18,528 nucleotides of DNA from Spirochaetota bacterium (GTDB taxonomy: Bacteria > Spirochaetota > Spirochaetia > DSM-27196 > PWMO01), in the NCBI GenBank assembly GCA_009908735.1, contig JAAAOR010000033.1, positions 1 to 18,528 on the forward strand. Direction: 5' to 3'. A program made the position numbers and the translations under genes. A model generated the notes under the pieces. The model was not told the origin of the DNA. It saw nothing but the letters and a program-made list of their open reading frames with translations, and did not search any database. Position 1 is the first letter of the stretch. Each line of letters begins with the position of its first letter. Below, in pieces: positions 1 to 7,284 of the stretch.

Positions 1-42
1 TACTGCCCCGCAAGGGGTGGGAGAGTAGGTCGTCGCCAGACG
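1..42 (+). rRNA. rrf: 5S ribosomal RNA, 3' end (partial)
   Basis: The first ~42 bases match the conserved 3' third of bacterial 5S rRNA as I know it: the helix with CCCCGCAAGGGG, then GGGAGAGTAGG, then a GC-rich 3' tail ending near GCCAGAC that would pair with a 5' GTCTGGC outside the window. A seven-T run follows at once. This places the end of an rRNA operon at the left edge. The exact mature 3' end (about 41) is inferred from the expected terminal helix. Confidence 0.85.
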
Positions 43-49
43 TTTTTTT
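31..49 (+). terminator. Intrinsic terminator of the rRNA operon
   Basis: CGTC (31-34) can pair with GACG (39-42), followed directly by seven T residues (43-49). The stem is short and overlaps the 5S 3' end, so the terminal helix of 5S itself may serve as the stem. The position right after 5S makes this a natural rRNA operon terminator. Confidence 0.6.
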
Positions 50-155
50 GTGCCCGAAGGTCACGCTCGTCCTCAACGGGATCAGCACCCGCCCCATGCG
101 TTTCAGAGTCCGCAGCTCCCCCCGCGGGAGCATCACTGGTCCGTCCAGGTTTCTG

Positions 156-184
156 TTGCACTCTCAGCACACTCGGTTTAGAAT
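156..184 (+). promoter_or_regulatory. Candidate promoter for RLP1
   Basis: TTGCAC (156-161), a 17-base spacer and TAGAAT (179-184) form a plausible housekeeping promoter. The -10 matches consensus at 5 of 6 positions, the -35 only at its TTG. It would give an RLP1 leader of about 85 bases. No gene is visible between the 5S terminator and RLP1, so a promoter must lie in 50-270. Confidence 0.4.
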
Positions 185-185
185 C

Positions 186-211
186 TGTGCATAAACGGTA
201 ATAAATGCACA
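186..211. promoter_or_regulatory. Inverted repeat, candidate operator at the RLP1 start site
   Basis: TGTGCAT (186-192) and ATGCACA (205-211) are perfect inverted 7-mers 12 bases apart, with an AT-rich centre in an otherwise GC-rich region. The repeat begins just after the candidate -10 box, so it covers the expected transcription start, where a repressor would act. The DeoR-type regulator encoded next door is the obvious candidate, but that is inference. Confidence 0.45.
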
Positions 212-274
212 ATAACAGGCCCGAAAGGCACAGCCTTGGACCAGTGAAGCCACCGAAAGAGGAGCCGAGAAAGG

Positions 275-1426
275 ATGACTGTACCGCAGCAGGAGCGTGT
301 TGAAGCCGTATCCGGCCGCCGATTTACCATACATTATCGGATTGCCGGCGGCGAGCGTGAGGCCGAGGCGAAAGCGGAGGGGCTTCGTTACGAGCAGACG
401 GTGGAGTTCCCTGCGGAGCTTGTTCCCACCGGAGATATTGACGAGCACGTTGTCGGCCGTATCGAGGATTTCTCGGAGCGCGCGGACGGCGCATACGACG
501 TTACGCTGAGCTACGCCGATGAAGTAGCAGGCAACGAGCTTCCCCAGTTTCTCAACGTTCTCTTTGGAAACAGTAGCATGACCCCAGGGATTCGAGTAGA
601 GCGCATAGAGCCGACCGCGGCCATCCTCTCGAACTTCCGGGGCCCGCGATTCGGAATCGACGGTTTGCGAGAGCTCTTGGGAGTGGACCACCGCCCCCTT
701 CTTATGACGGCACTCAAGCCAATGGGGCTCTCCAACGAGAACCTGGCTCGGATCGCCTACGATTGCGCTCTTGGCGGTATCGACATCATCAAGGATGATC
801 ACGGCCTTGCAAACCAGCCGGTTGCCGATTTCCAGGAGAGGGTACGACTGTGCACCGACGGGGTGGCGCGGGCGAACGAGGAGACAGGGTATAGGTCCGT
901 CTATGCGCCGAATATAACAGGCCCGGCCCGCGAGGTTGATGAACGGGCGCGCTTCGCGAAGAGGGAGGGTGCGGGCGCTATCCTCTATATACCGGGTCTC
1001 GCCGGCTTCGACGGCATGCGAGCGCTTGCCGACGACGAGGATTTTGGCCTTCCGATAATCAGCCACCCCGCGTTTTATGGTAGCTTCGTGACCTCTGCCG
1101 ATAACGGATTCTCACACTATGCGCTCTACGGGCAGCTGCAGCGGCTTGCCGGAGCCGACTCGTCGATTTATCCCAACTTCGGAGGGCGTTTCTCCTTTAC
1201 GCGCGAAGAATGCGCGAGCATTGCGCGGGGTTGTGGTGAGCCGTTCGGCGACATGCGTGCGATCTTTCCGACGCCGGGCGGCGGTATGAACATGAAGAAT
1301 ATTCCCGAAATGCGCTCGGTCTACGGCCAAGAGGTGATCTACCTGATCGGCGGAGGGCTGCATCGTCACGGCGACGACCTGGTGGAGAATTCGCGACACT
1401 TCCGCCAGTTGGTTTTCACCACATAG
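275..1426 (+). CDS. RuBisCO-like protein (form IV), RLP1
   Basis: 383 aa, RuBisCO large-subunit fold. ATG 275 is preceded by AGAGGAG (258-264). Visible motifs: EQTVEFP (40-46); ALKPMGLS with Lys148, equivalent to RuBisCO K175; GGIDIIKDDHG with Lys173 (carbamylated K201) and Asp175 (D203), but His176 where RuBisCO has Glu204. By eye alignment, His264 keeps H294, Pro265 replaces R295, Ile replaces H327, Arg305 replaces loop-6 K334, and Pro replaces S379. Losing these rules out CO2 fixation but keeps enolisation chemistry plausible, as in RLPs of methionine salvage (MtnW), the Rhodospirillum methylthioribulose-1-P isomerase and D-apionate pathways. It is transcribed apart from its paralogue RLP2 (9896), which sits in the mtnA-mtnK transporter operon, so a sugar-phosphate role in the same pathway is likely. 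The exact reaction is unknown. Confidence 0.9.
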   Translation: MTVPQQERVEAVSGRRFTIHYRIAGGEREAEAKAEGLRYEQTVEFPAELVPTGDIDEHVVGRIEDFSERADGAYDVTLSYADEVAGNELPQFLNVLFGNSSMTPGIRVERIEPTAAILSNFRGPRFGIDGLRELLGVDHRPLLMTALKPMGLSNENLARIAYDCALGGIDIIKDDHGLANQPVADFQERVRLCTDGVARANEETGYRSVYAPNITGPAREVDERARFAKREGAGAILYIPGLAGFDGMRALADDEDFGLPIISHPAFYGSFVTSADNGFSHYALYGQLQRLAGADSSIYPNFGGRFSFTREECASIARGCGEPFGDMRAIFPTPGGGMNMKNIPEMRSVYGQEVIYLIGGGLHRHGDDLVENSRHFRQLVFTT

Positions 1427-1453
1427 ACGTGTAGTTTGTTCATGTGGGTTTTT
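1419..1453 (+). terminator. Possible intrinsic terminator after RLP1
   Basis: CCACAT (1419-1424, overlapping the end of RLP1) pairs with ATGTGG (1442-1447), followed by G and five Ts (1449-1453). The stem is only 6 bp with a 17-base loop, so termination may be partial. It lies just before the DeoR gene's candidate -35 box. Confidence 0.4.
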
Positions 1454-1454
1454 G

Positions 1455-1483
1455 TTGACGGGCGTGGTATGTCCCCCTACAAT
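1455..1483 (+). promoter_or_regulatory. Promoter of the deoR-type regulator operon
   Basis: TTGACG (1455-1460), a 17-base spacer and TACAAT (1478-1483): each box matches consensus at 5 of 6 positions with ideal spacing. Transcription would start near 1490, about 45 bases before the regulator's preferred start codon at 1536. Confidence 0.7.
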
Positions 1484-1535
1484 CGCATAAGGAATGCCTG
1501 CCGGCGCATGTCAAACTGAACGCTCGAGGGATATC

Positions 1536-2315
1536 ATGCTTGCGGTCGACCGACGAAGGGGAATTCTCGAGAAATTAAAGGCCACCGGAAGCATAACGGT
1601 GGCAGAGCTAAGTGCCTTCTACGCTGTGAGCGAGGAGACAATCCGACGCGACCTCACGCGGATGGAGGGCGACGGTCTGCTTGAAAAAACCTACGGTGGT
1701 GCCTACATCAAAGACGGCATGCATCGGGAGGTCCCGTTCGCGTTGCGGAGCGTGGCCTACGTCCGCGAAAAGGAGCTCATCGGTCGCCGCGGTGGCGAGC
1801 TGGTAGAGCACGGCGACACCATCTTCCTGGATGCCAGTACGACAGCGCTTCACGTCGGACAGAGCATCATCGGGAAGCACAACCTCATCGTGATATCGAA
1901 TGCGCTGGCAGTCTCCTACAGGCTTGCCGAGGCACCGGAAGTCAAAGTCATTACGATCGGGGGGACGCTCCGGCGCACATCCCTTACAAACGTTGGCCGT
2001 GCAGCCGAGGATTCCATCGCGCGATACTACGCCGATAAGACGTTTTTTTCCTGCGACGGTGTAGACCGCGACCATGGCATTACCGACGCCAACGAAAGAG
2101 AGGCCGAAGTGCGCAAGGCGATGCTCAGTCAGTCGAAGCATCGGATTCTGGTCGCCGATCACACGAAGTTCGATCGCACCTCCTTCGCCCTCATAGACGA
2201 GTTTGACAACGTCGATACGGTCATTACCGATCTTCCGGTAAGCGAGGAGTGGTTGCGCTTTTTCCAGAACAAGAACATCGAATACATAAGCTGCGTCGAG
2301 GAAGCATGGGGGTGA
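1536..2315 (+). CDS. DeoR-family transcriptional regulator
   Basis: 259 aa. N-terminal DeoR helix-turn-helix at about residues 3-57: RRRGILEKLKATGSITVAEL, then the recognition helix VSEETIRRDL and the KTYGGAY wing. The C-terminal DeoR sensor domain has IFLDASTTALHVGQ, VITIGGTLRR, SCDGVDRDHGITDANEREAEV and LVADHTKFDR. This domain usually senses a phosphorylated sugar intermediate. I chose ATG 1536 over the in-frame ATG at 1494 because GAGGG (1526-1530) sits 5 bases before it and the family normally starts a few residues before the helix-turn-helix. It lies between the RLP1 gene and the transporter operon, so it is probably the local repressor, with a sugar phosphate of this pathway as inducer. 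Target and effector are inferred. Confidence 0.93.
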   Translation: MLAVDRRRGILEKLKATGSITVAELSAFYAVSEETIRRDLTRMEGDGLLEKTYGGAYIKDGMHREVPFALRSVAYVREKELIGRRGGELVEHGDTIFLDASTTALHVGQSIIGKHNLIVISNALAVSYRLAEAPEVKVITIGGTLRRTSLTNVGRAAEDSIARYYADKTFFSCDGVDRDHGITDANEREAEVRKAMLSQSKHRILVADHTKFDRTSFALIDEFDNVDTVITDLPVSEEWLRFFQNKNIEYISCVEEAWG

Positions 2316-3466
2316 CGATGCCGGGGACGGTGCGAGTGCTGGGTGTCGGTGATCCGGCGGTATACGCCTATACCGATGCCGGGCTTGATATTCTTGGAGA
2401 GTGGCGACGAAACGGCGGCGGCAAGGTATCCTTTGATATCGTTCCCTGGGACCGGTATCTCAGCAGCTTGAGCCTTCAATTCGAGGCGAAAGAACCCTCG
2501 TACGACATCGTCATGTTGCCTGGACACCTCTGGCTGCCCGAGTTCGTCGAAGCGGGGCGACTTGCACCCCTCGGGTCACTCGTGGCGAAAATCCCAAGTT
2601 CCGACTGGGACGACTTTAAACCCTTTGTCCGGGACGAACTTTGCTACTATGACGAATACTACCTCATGCCTTCGTTTACCGACGGTCACGTGGTCTTCTT
2701 TCGACACGACCTCCTGGGCGAAACCGAGCCCGCGAACGGTCTCACCACGCCGATGGAGATCGGCGATCTGGCCCGACGAAACGATTCGGCAGGCCACCAT
2801 GGGATCGCCCTCAAGGCCGACCCCAGCGAGATCTTCCTTGACTGGCTTCCGTATCTGTGGGCGTTCGGTGGCGATCTCCTGGGCGACGACGGCGAGCCTG
2901 CGTTTGCGGGCACTGTCGGTGTGGAAAGCCTCGAGTTCTACCGGGCGCTCCGAGAGGTTGCACCGCCTGACACCGACCGATACGGAAACGAGCAGATAGC
3001 GGGGGCACTTCGTGACGGCACTGTCGCCATGGCGACGAGCTGGGGCGGGCAGGCCGGATTCATCTACGCATCCGACGGAGGTTTTCGCGGTGACCTCAGG
3101 GTTGCTACGTTCGAGAAACCGTGGAACGTCGTTTGGAGCTTCGGCGTCCTTGCTGCGTCGCCCGACGTTCCCGCAGCGTTCGAGTTTCTCCGCTATCTGT
3201 CAAGCCCGGCGATCGACGCCAAGGTTGGGCGGTATGCGGGTAGCCCCGTTCGAAGCGCGACGTACGCGGCCGAACGGAATACGGTGCCATGGTACCGAGC
3301 CCAAGAGCAGATGCTCGACCGGGCCGATCGACTGCCCCGCCACCCGAGGATGAACGCTATCCTGCCGGCGGTCACGGAAAAGCTCGCGGCGTGCGTCTCG
3401 GGTGAGCTACCTGCGCGCGAGGCTTTGGATCAAGCCGCGACTGCCGTGCGAGCGCTCCTGTCCTGA
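2306..3466 (+). CDS. Family-1 solute-binding protein without signal peptide
   Basis: 386 aa, resembles extracellular solute-binding proteins of family 1 (SBP_bac_1): an early strand VRVLGVGDPA, YDIVMLPGHLWLPEFVEAG in the first lobe, YYLMPSFTDGHVVFFRHDLL at the hinge, GTVAMATSWGGQAG and a helical C-terminus. The odd point is that no start gives a signal peptide or lipobox: from ATG 2306 the protein enters the first beta strand after about eight residues. ATG 2306 is chosen because GAGGAAG precedes it closely; it overlaps the end of the regulator gene by 10 bases, so the two are translationally coupled. No matching family-1 permeases are nearby; the operon's transporter is of a different (CUT2) class. 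It may be a cytoplasmic ligand-binding partner of the regulator or a relic of a lost importer. Fold assignment is solid, role unknown. Confidence 0.8.
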   Translation: MGVTMPGTVRVLGVGDPAVYAYTDAGLDILGEWRRNGGGKVSFDIVPWDRYLSSLSLQFEAKEPSYDIVMLPGHLWLPEFVEAGRLAPLGSLVAKIPSSDWDDFKPFVRDELCYYDEYYLMPSFTDGHVVFFRHDLLGETEPANGLTTPMEIGDLARRNDSAGHHGIALKADPSEIFLDWLPYLWAFGGDLLGDDGEPAFAGTVGVESLEFYRALREVAPPDTDRYGNEQIAGALRDGTVAMATSWGGQAGFIYASDGGFRGDLRVATFEKPWNVVWSFGVLAASPDVPAAFEFLRYLSSPAIDAKVGRYAGSPVRSATYAAERNTVPWYRAQEQMLDRADRLPRHPRMNAILPAVTEKLAACVSGELPAREALDQAATAVRALLS

Positions 3467-3480
3467 AGTAGATCAAAACC

Positions 3481-3500
3481 ACAGCAATCAACAGAAATTA
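3481..3500 (+). repeat. Tandem 10-bp direct repeat upstream of the operon promoter
   Basis: ACAGCAATCA (3481-3490) and ACAGAAATTA (3491-3500) match at 8 of 10 positions and are spaced by one helical turn, ending 23 bases before the -35 box. Such phased direct repeats are often regulator-binding sites; which protein would bind is not known. Confidence 0.35.
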
Positions 3501-3523
3501 AGGCACAATGGCAACGTTTTTCT

Positions 3524-3553
3524 TTGACAGCTGAAAAATTCCGATGGTATAAT
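3524..3553 (+). promoter_or_regulatory. Perfect-consensus promoter of the sugar uptake/RLP operon
   Basis: TTGACA (3524-3529), an 18-base spacer and TATAAT (3548-3553), both hexamers identical to the sigma-70 consensus, with a TG extended -10 dinucleotide (3545-3546). Transcription would begin near 3560 and leave a leader of about 108 bases before ATG 3668. Within this leader GTGCGG (3613-3618) can pair with CCGCAC (3644-3649) close to the ribosome site. A promoter this strong normally needs repression, in line with the adjacent DeoR-type gene. Confidence 0.85.
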
Positions 3554-3667
3554 GCTCTTAATCCAACACAGAGGAGGGTGCGGCGTTCTACAGGATGCGC
3601 GGTATCTTCCCTGTGCGGGGTTACATCAACGGCGGTCATCCGACCGCACGCAATTAAGGAGGTGAGC

Positions 3668-4762
3668 ATGAGTAGTTTTCGAAACATCACGCTGATGTTG
3701 CTTATGTTCGCGCTGATCGTGTCGGGAGCATTTGCCGGCGGCCAGGGAGAAGGCGGCGGTGAAGGCGACGACGTCACTATGCTCGAGGGGGCTCCGGCAC
3801 CCTTCGACGGGACCGAAAAGCTGACCATCGCACACGTTGGTTATCTGCTCGAGGGCGAGTTCATGCAGATGTACCGCGCCGGCGCCGAGGCGCAGACGGA
3901 GCTTATGGACATGAACTTCATCACCCTCGGCAAGCAAACCGATGCTCAGGCGCAGGCAAACTTCGTCGAGCAGGCCATCAACCAGGGTGTCGACGGCATC
4001 GTCATTCAGCACGGCGTGCCCGAGTCTCTGCAGCGAGTCGCCCAGCGCGCGCTCGACGCCGGAATCCCGGTCGTTGCGTTCGACGTCGATCTGGACAACC
4101 CCAACATTCCGCAGATCGCGCAGAACGACCCGCAGCACGGCATGAACGCGATCACCCAGATCAGGGAAGACTACAACGGCCAAGCGAATATCGCTTACGT
4201 GTACACGCCGGGCGTGCTTCCCCTGGACAAACGGGACAGCACCGTTCAGCAGGTCGTCAACGAGACATCGGGCATGGAGATCGTCGAGCAGACCGGTACG
4301 CTCGAGTCGCCGATTGCGGTCAAGAATGCGGACCAGGCTAAGGCCGTTCTTCGCGCCAATGACAGCATCGACGTCTATCTTGCGCCGTACGACGAGTTTG
4401 CCAAGGGCATTCAGATGGCGCTCGAAGAGCTCGACATGACCGACGAAGTCAGTATCTACAGCGTCGATATATCCACGCAGGACATCGAGCTCATGACGAA
4501 AGAGGGAAGCCCCTGGGTCATGACCTCCGCAGTGAACCCTGCTGCCGTGGGCGCGGCAAGTGTGCGTACCGTTGCACTCCTGATGGCCGGCGAAGATGTG
4601 CCGGACGACGTGCTCGTTCCCACACAAATCTTCACCCAGGAGATGCTGCGCGAGAACAACATTACCAACATGGATGAGCTTCGCGAGGCATTCCCCGAGT
4701 TCAACAGGGCAGACGTTTCCACCGCACCGTGGATTCCGATGGGCGCCGGAGAGATGTTCTAG
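3668..4762 (+). CDS. Periplasmic sugar-binding protein of a CUT2-type ABC transporter
   Basis: 364 aa, Peripla_BP_4 / ribose-binding-like fold. ATG 3668 follows the strong ribosome site AAGGAGG (3656-3662). Residues 1-23 form a signal peptide (hydrophobic LMLLMFALIVSGAFA, probable cleavage before GGQGEGGG). Typical features follow: FMQMYRAGAEAQTELMDMNF, the QANFVEQAINQGVDGIVIQHG segment, DAGIPVVAFDVDLD, and a second lobe with IDVYLAPYDEFAKGIQMALEEL. It captures the sugar in the periplasm and delivers it to the permease encoded at 8859. Being first after the strongest promoter and followed by a stable hairpin fits the high binding-protein dose such systems need. Together with mtnK and mtnA downstream, the ligand is probably 5-methylthioribose, 5-deoxyribose or a similar 5-modified ribose (inference). 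Confidence 0.9.
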   Translation: MSSFRNITLMLLMFALIVSGAFAGGQGEGGGEGDDVTMLEGAPAPFDGTEKLTIAHVGYLLEGEFMQMYRAGAEAQTELMDMNFITLGKQTDAQAQANFVEQAINQGVDGIVIQHGVPESLQRVAQRALDAGIPVVAFDVDLDNPNIPQIAQNDPQHGMNAITQIREDYNGQANIAYVYTPGVLPLDKRDSTVQQVVNETSGMEIVEQTGTLESPIAVKNADQAKAVLRANDSIDVYLAPYDEFAKGIQMALEELDMTDEVSIYSVDISTQDIELMTKEGSPWVMTSAVNPAAVGAASVRTVALLMAGEDVPDDVLVPTQIFTQEMLRENNITNMDELREAFPEFNRADVSTAPWIPMGAGEMF

Positions 4763-4790
4763 GTCAATCGACTTCGCAGCCTGACAGTTC

Positions 4791-4830
4791 GCCGGGGCGG
4801 GCTCGAGCAATTTCGCTCGGGCCCACCGGC
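4791..4830 (+). promoter_or_regulatory. Stable hairpin between binding-protein gene and mtnA
   Basis: GGGCTCGAGC (4799-4808) and GCTCGGGCCC (4815-4824) form a 10-bp stem with one G-U pair and a six-base loop; GCCGG (4791-4795) and CCGGC (4826-4830) extend it. No T run follows, so it is not a classical terminator. The likely role is to protect the 3' end of the binding-protein mRNA, as seen between binding-protein and membrane genes of other sugar operons, so that it outnumbers downstream products. Confidence 0.55.
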
Positions 4831-4873
4831 TTCAATTCCCCCGGCACAAATCTATTAGACAGGAGAGAGTGCA

Positions 4874-5941
4874 ATGCCACAGGTGGGTGATCCGTCACGT
4901 GTAAAGAGTATTGAATGGGTGGACGAGGAGTTGCTCCTCCTCGATCAGACGCAGCTGCCCGTGGATGTCGTCGTTGAACAGCAGCAGACGATCGAGCAGG
5001 TGTGGGATTCTATCAAACAGCTGAAGGTGCGGGGAGCACCCGCGATCGGCGTTGCCGGCGCATACGGTCTCGTGGTGGGGATGCGCGGCGACACGGGCCT
5101 CGACCGCGAGCAGTTTCTCGCGAAGCTTCAGGAACGCGCGGATTACCTCGATAGCGCCCGCCCGACGGCGGTCAATCTGAGCTGGGCCCTCAAGCGGGTT
5201 GTCGCAAAGGCGACGCAGAGCACGGCCGGCACGGGGACGGAGCTTCTGGAGGTGGTGCGTGATGAGGCGGTGGAAATACATCACGAAGATGAGCAGCTGT
5301 GTAAGCGCATCGGTGAGAACGGGGTCGATCTGATCAATCCCGGCTCCGGTGTGCTGACACACTGTAATGCCGGCCGACTTGCGACCTCCGAATACGGTAC
5401 GGCCACCGCGCCGATGTACCTCGCGCACGAGCGAGGAGTGGAGTTTCGCGTGTACTCCGATGAGAGTCGCCCGCTTCTCCAAGGTTCGCGCCTGACAAGC
5501 TGGGAGCTGCAGCAGGCGGGTGTCGACGTGACGGTTATCACCGATAACATGGCGGCCCACATCATGTCTCAGGGGCTCGTCGATATGGTGATCGTGGGGA
5601 CCGACCGAGTCGCGGCAAACGGCGACGTGGCGAACAAGATCGGCACGATGGGCGTGGCGATTCTCGCAAAACACTTCGGCATCCCCTTCTACGTGGCCTC
5701 GCCCTTCTCCACCATCGACCTCGCTACCCCGTCCGGAGCCGACATCACCATTGAGGAGCGCGGCGATGACGAAGTCACCCACTTCGGTTTGCGGCGCACG
5801 GCTCCCGAGGGCATCAAGGTCAGAAACCCCGCCTTCGACGTCACGCCGAATGAGCTGGTTACCGGGATCATCACCGACCGGGGCATGGTGCAGGCGCCCT
5901 ACAAAGAGAACCTGAAAGATATAATCTACGCGAAAGCGTAG
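4874..5941 (+). CDS. mtnA: S-methyl-5-thioribose-1-phosphate isomerase (MtnA)
   Basis: 355 aa, usual length for the family (eIF-2B alpha-like fold). It converts 5-methylthioribose 1-phosphate into 5-methylthioribulose 1-phosphate; some members also use 5-deoxyribose 1-phosphate. Motifs: RGAPAIGVAGAYG (53-65), THCNAG with catalytic Cys164, VGTDRVAANGDVANKIGT with catalytic Asp244, and GIPFYVASPFSTID (269-282). Cys164 and Asp244 match Cys160 and Asp240 of the Bacillus subtilis enzyme, as I recall it, at a constant offset. ATG 4874 is preceded by AGGAGAG (4862-4868). Followed after 43 bases by mtnK, the enzyme that makes its substrate; the pair gives the operon its pathway assignment. Confidence 0.95.
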   Translation: MPQVGDPSRVKSIEWVDEELLLLDQTQLPVDVVVEQQQTIEQVWDSIKQLKVRGAPAIGVAGAYGLVVGMRGDTGLDREQFLAKLQERADYLDSARPTAVNLSWALKRVVAKATQSTAGTGTELLEVVRDEAVEIHHEDEQLCKRIGENGVDLINPGSGVLTHCNAGRLATSEYGTATAPMYLAHERGVEFRVYSDESRPLLQGSRLTSWELQQAGVDVTVITDNMAAHIMSQGLVDMVIVGTDRVAANGDVANKIGTMGVAILAKHFGIPFYVASPFSTIDLATPSGADITIEERGDDEVTHFGLRRTAPEGIKVRNPAFDVTPNELVTGIITDRGMVQAPYKENLKDIIYAKA

Positions 5942-5984
5942 CCAATGAGCATACAGGAAGCGCGACGGGGAGGGGTAATACGGT

Positions 5985-7268
5985 ATGGAATACAAGCAGC
6001 TAACAGAAGACAGTGTAGTCGATTATCTCAAGAGTGTGCCGGCGGCGAAAGAGGTGCTCGGCGACCTCGACAACCTCGACATCCGGGAGATCGGAGACGG
6101 CAACCTCAACTTCGTCTACTTCATAACTAACAAGTCGGATCCGACTCAAACGGCGGTGCTCAAGCAGGCGGTGCCTTTCCTGCGGATCGTGGGCAAGGAT
6201 TGGCCGCTGCCGAAGGAACGGATGACATTCGAGATTATGGCGCTCGAAAACGAGGCCGGCCTCACGCCTGATCACGTGCCGGAAATCTATCACTCGAGTC
6301 ACGATATGTCGCTCGTGCTCATGCAAAACCTCAAAGACTATCCGGTGCTTCGCGGGCAGATGAACGAGGGGAAATACTTCCCGAACCTCGCCGAGCACGT
6401 CTCAACGTTTCTCGCGAGTAACCTGTTCTACACCTCCGACTGGTATCTCGACCATCGCACCAAGAAGGAGATGGTGAAAAAGTTCATTAACATCGACCTC
6501 TGCAAGATCACCGAGGATTTCATTTTTACCCATCCGTTCTGCAAGAGTGACACCAACGCATACAACGAGCGGCTGACCGAGAAGGACATCAACTTCATTC
6601 ATGAGGATGACGAGCTGAAGATCCACCAGGCGGAGCTTAAGTACAAGTTTATGAACAACGCCGAAGCCCTCCTCCATGGTGATCTGCACACCGGCAGTAT
6701 CATGGCCGATGAGGAGAAGACCTTCGTCATCGACCCGGAGTTCGCTTTCTTCGGTCCGGCCGGGTTCGACGTGGCGTTGTTTATCGGCAATATGTTTCTT
6801 GCCTACTTCGCGCATGCCCACCGTCAGACCCTGCTTGGAAACGACCCCTCGGACTACCGGAACTGGATCCTCGACCAGATACGCGAGACCTGGAACAAGT
6901 TCGACAGCAAGTTTGAGAGCTACTGGAAGGAGCACTTCGAGGCCGGCAAGGAGCAGTTCTGGGATTACCCCGGCGGCGAGAAAGCGCACGCGGAATACCG
7001 CAGGCGCAACATCGCGCGCATCTTCGACGACGCAATGGGCATCGCCGGGTCCGTCATGATCCGACGCATCCTTGGATTGGCCAAAGTGTCCGACATAGCC
7101 GACATTGAGGACCTGGATGCCCGGGCCGAGGTTGAGCGCATGGGCCTTCGTATGGGCAGAGAGCTGATCATCAATCACTCGAATTACACCACCATCGAGG
7201 CGGTTGCCGACCTTGCCACCGGCATATCTCCGGCCGACCAGGCGGTGCCCGCGTCGTCGGCGACGTGA
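5985..7268 (+). CDS. mtnK: S-methyl-5-thioribose kinase (MtnK)
   Basis: 427 aa, aminoglycoside-phosphotransferase/protein-kinase-like fold, slightly longer than the ~400 aa norm because of a C-terminal tail rich in Ala, Pro and Ser. It phosphorylates methylthioribose at C1 with ATP, trapping imported sugar in the cytoplasm. Motifs: glycine loop IGDGNLNFVY (36-45), probable ATP lysine Lys60, the diagnostic LLHGDLHTGSIM (229-240) with catalytic Asp233, and IDPEFAFFGPAGFD (249-262) with Asp250 and Glu252 as metal and substrate residues. GGGGAGGGG (5967-5975) is the ribosome site. Placed between mtnA and the transporter ATPase, it argues that the imported compound is an unphosphorylated ribose with a modified C5; 5-deoxyribose or related by-products of SAM radical chemistry are alternatives to methylthioribose. 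Confidence 0.95.
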   Translation: MEYKQLTEDSVVDYLKSVPAAKEVLGDLDNLDIREIGDGNLNFVYFITNKSDPTQTAVLKQAVPFLRIVGKDWPLPKERMTFEIMALENEAGLTPDHVPEIYHSSHDMSLVLMQNLKDYPVLRGQMNEGKYFPNLAEHVSTFLASNLFYTSDWYLDHRTKKEMVKKFINIDLCKITEDFIFTHPFCKSDTNAYNERLTEKDINFIHEDDELKIHQAELKYKFMNNAEALLHGDLHTGSIMADEEKTFVIDPEFAFFGPAGFDVALFIGNMFLAYFAHAHRQTLLGNDPSDYRNWILDQIRETWNKFDSKFESYWKEHFEAGKEQFWDYPGGEKAHAEYRRRNIARIFDDAMGIAGSVMIRRILGLAKVSDIADIEDLDARAEVERMGLRMGRELIINHSNYTTIEAVADLATGISPADQAVPASSAT

Positions 7269-7284
7269 GTGGGGGGCTGAATCT

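Noticed and set aside
164..1066. Long minus-strand open frame (300 aa) opposite RLP1
   Set aside because: Antisense shadow of a clear RuBisCO-like gene; no ribosome site, no recognisable protein pattern.
3626..4810. 394-aa minus-strand open frame opposite the binding-protein gene
   Set aside because: GC-rich antisense shadow; its sequence is the His/Leu/Arg/Asp-rich kind produced by reading such genes backwards.
4895..5995. 366-aa minus-strand open frame opposite mtnA
   Set aside because: mtnA on the other strand carries all catalytic motifs; this frame shows none.
5945..6130. Small + strand frame starting just after mtnA
   Set aside because: Overlaps mtnK in another frame and becomes Arg/Gln-rich; the purine-rich run serves mtnK.
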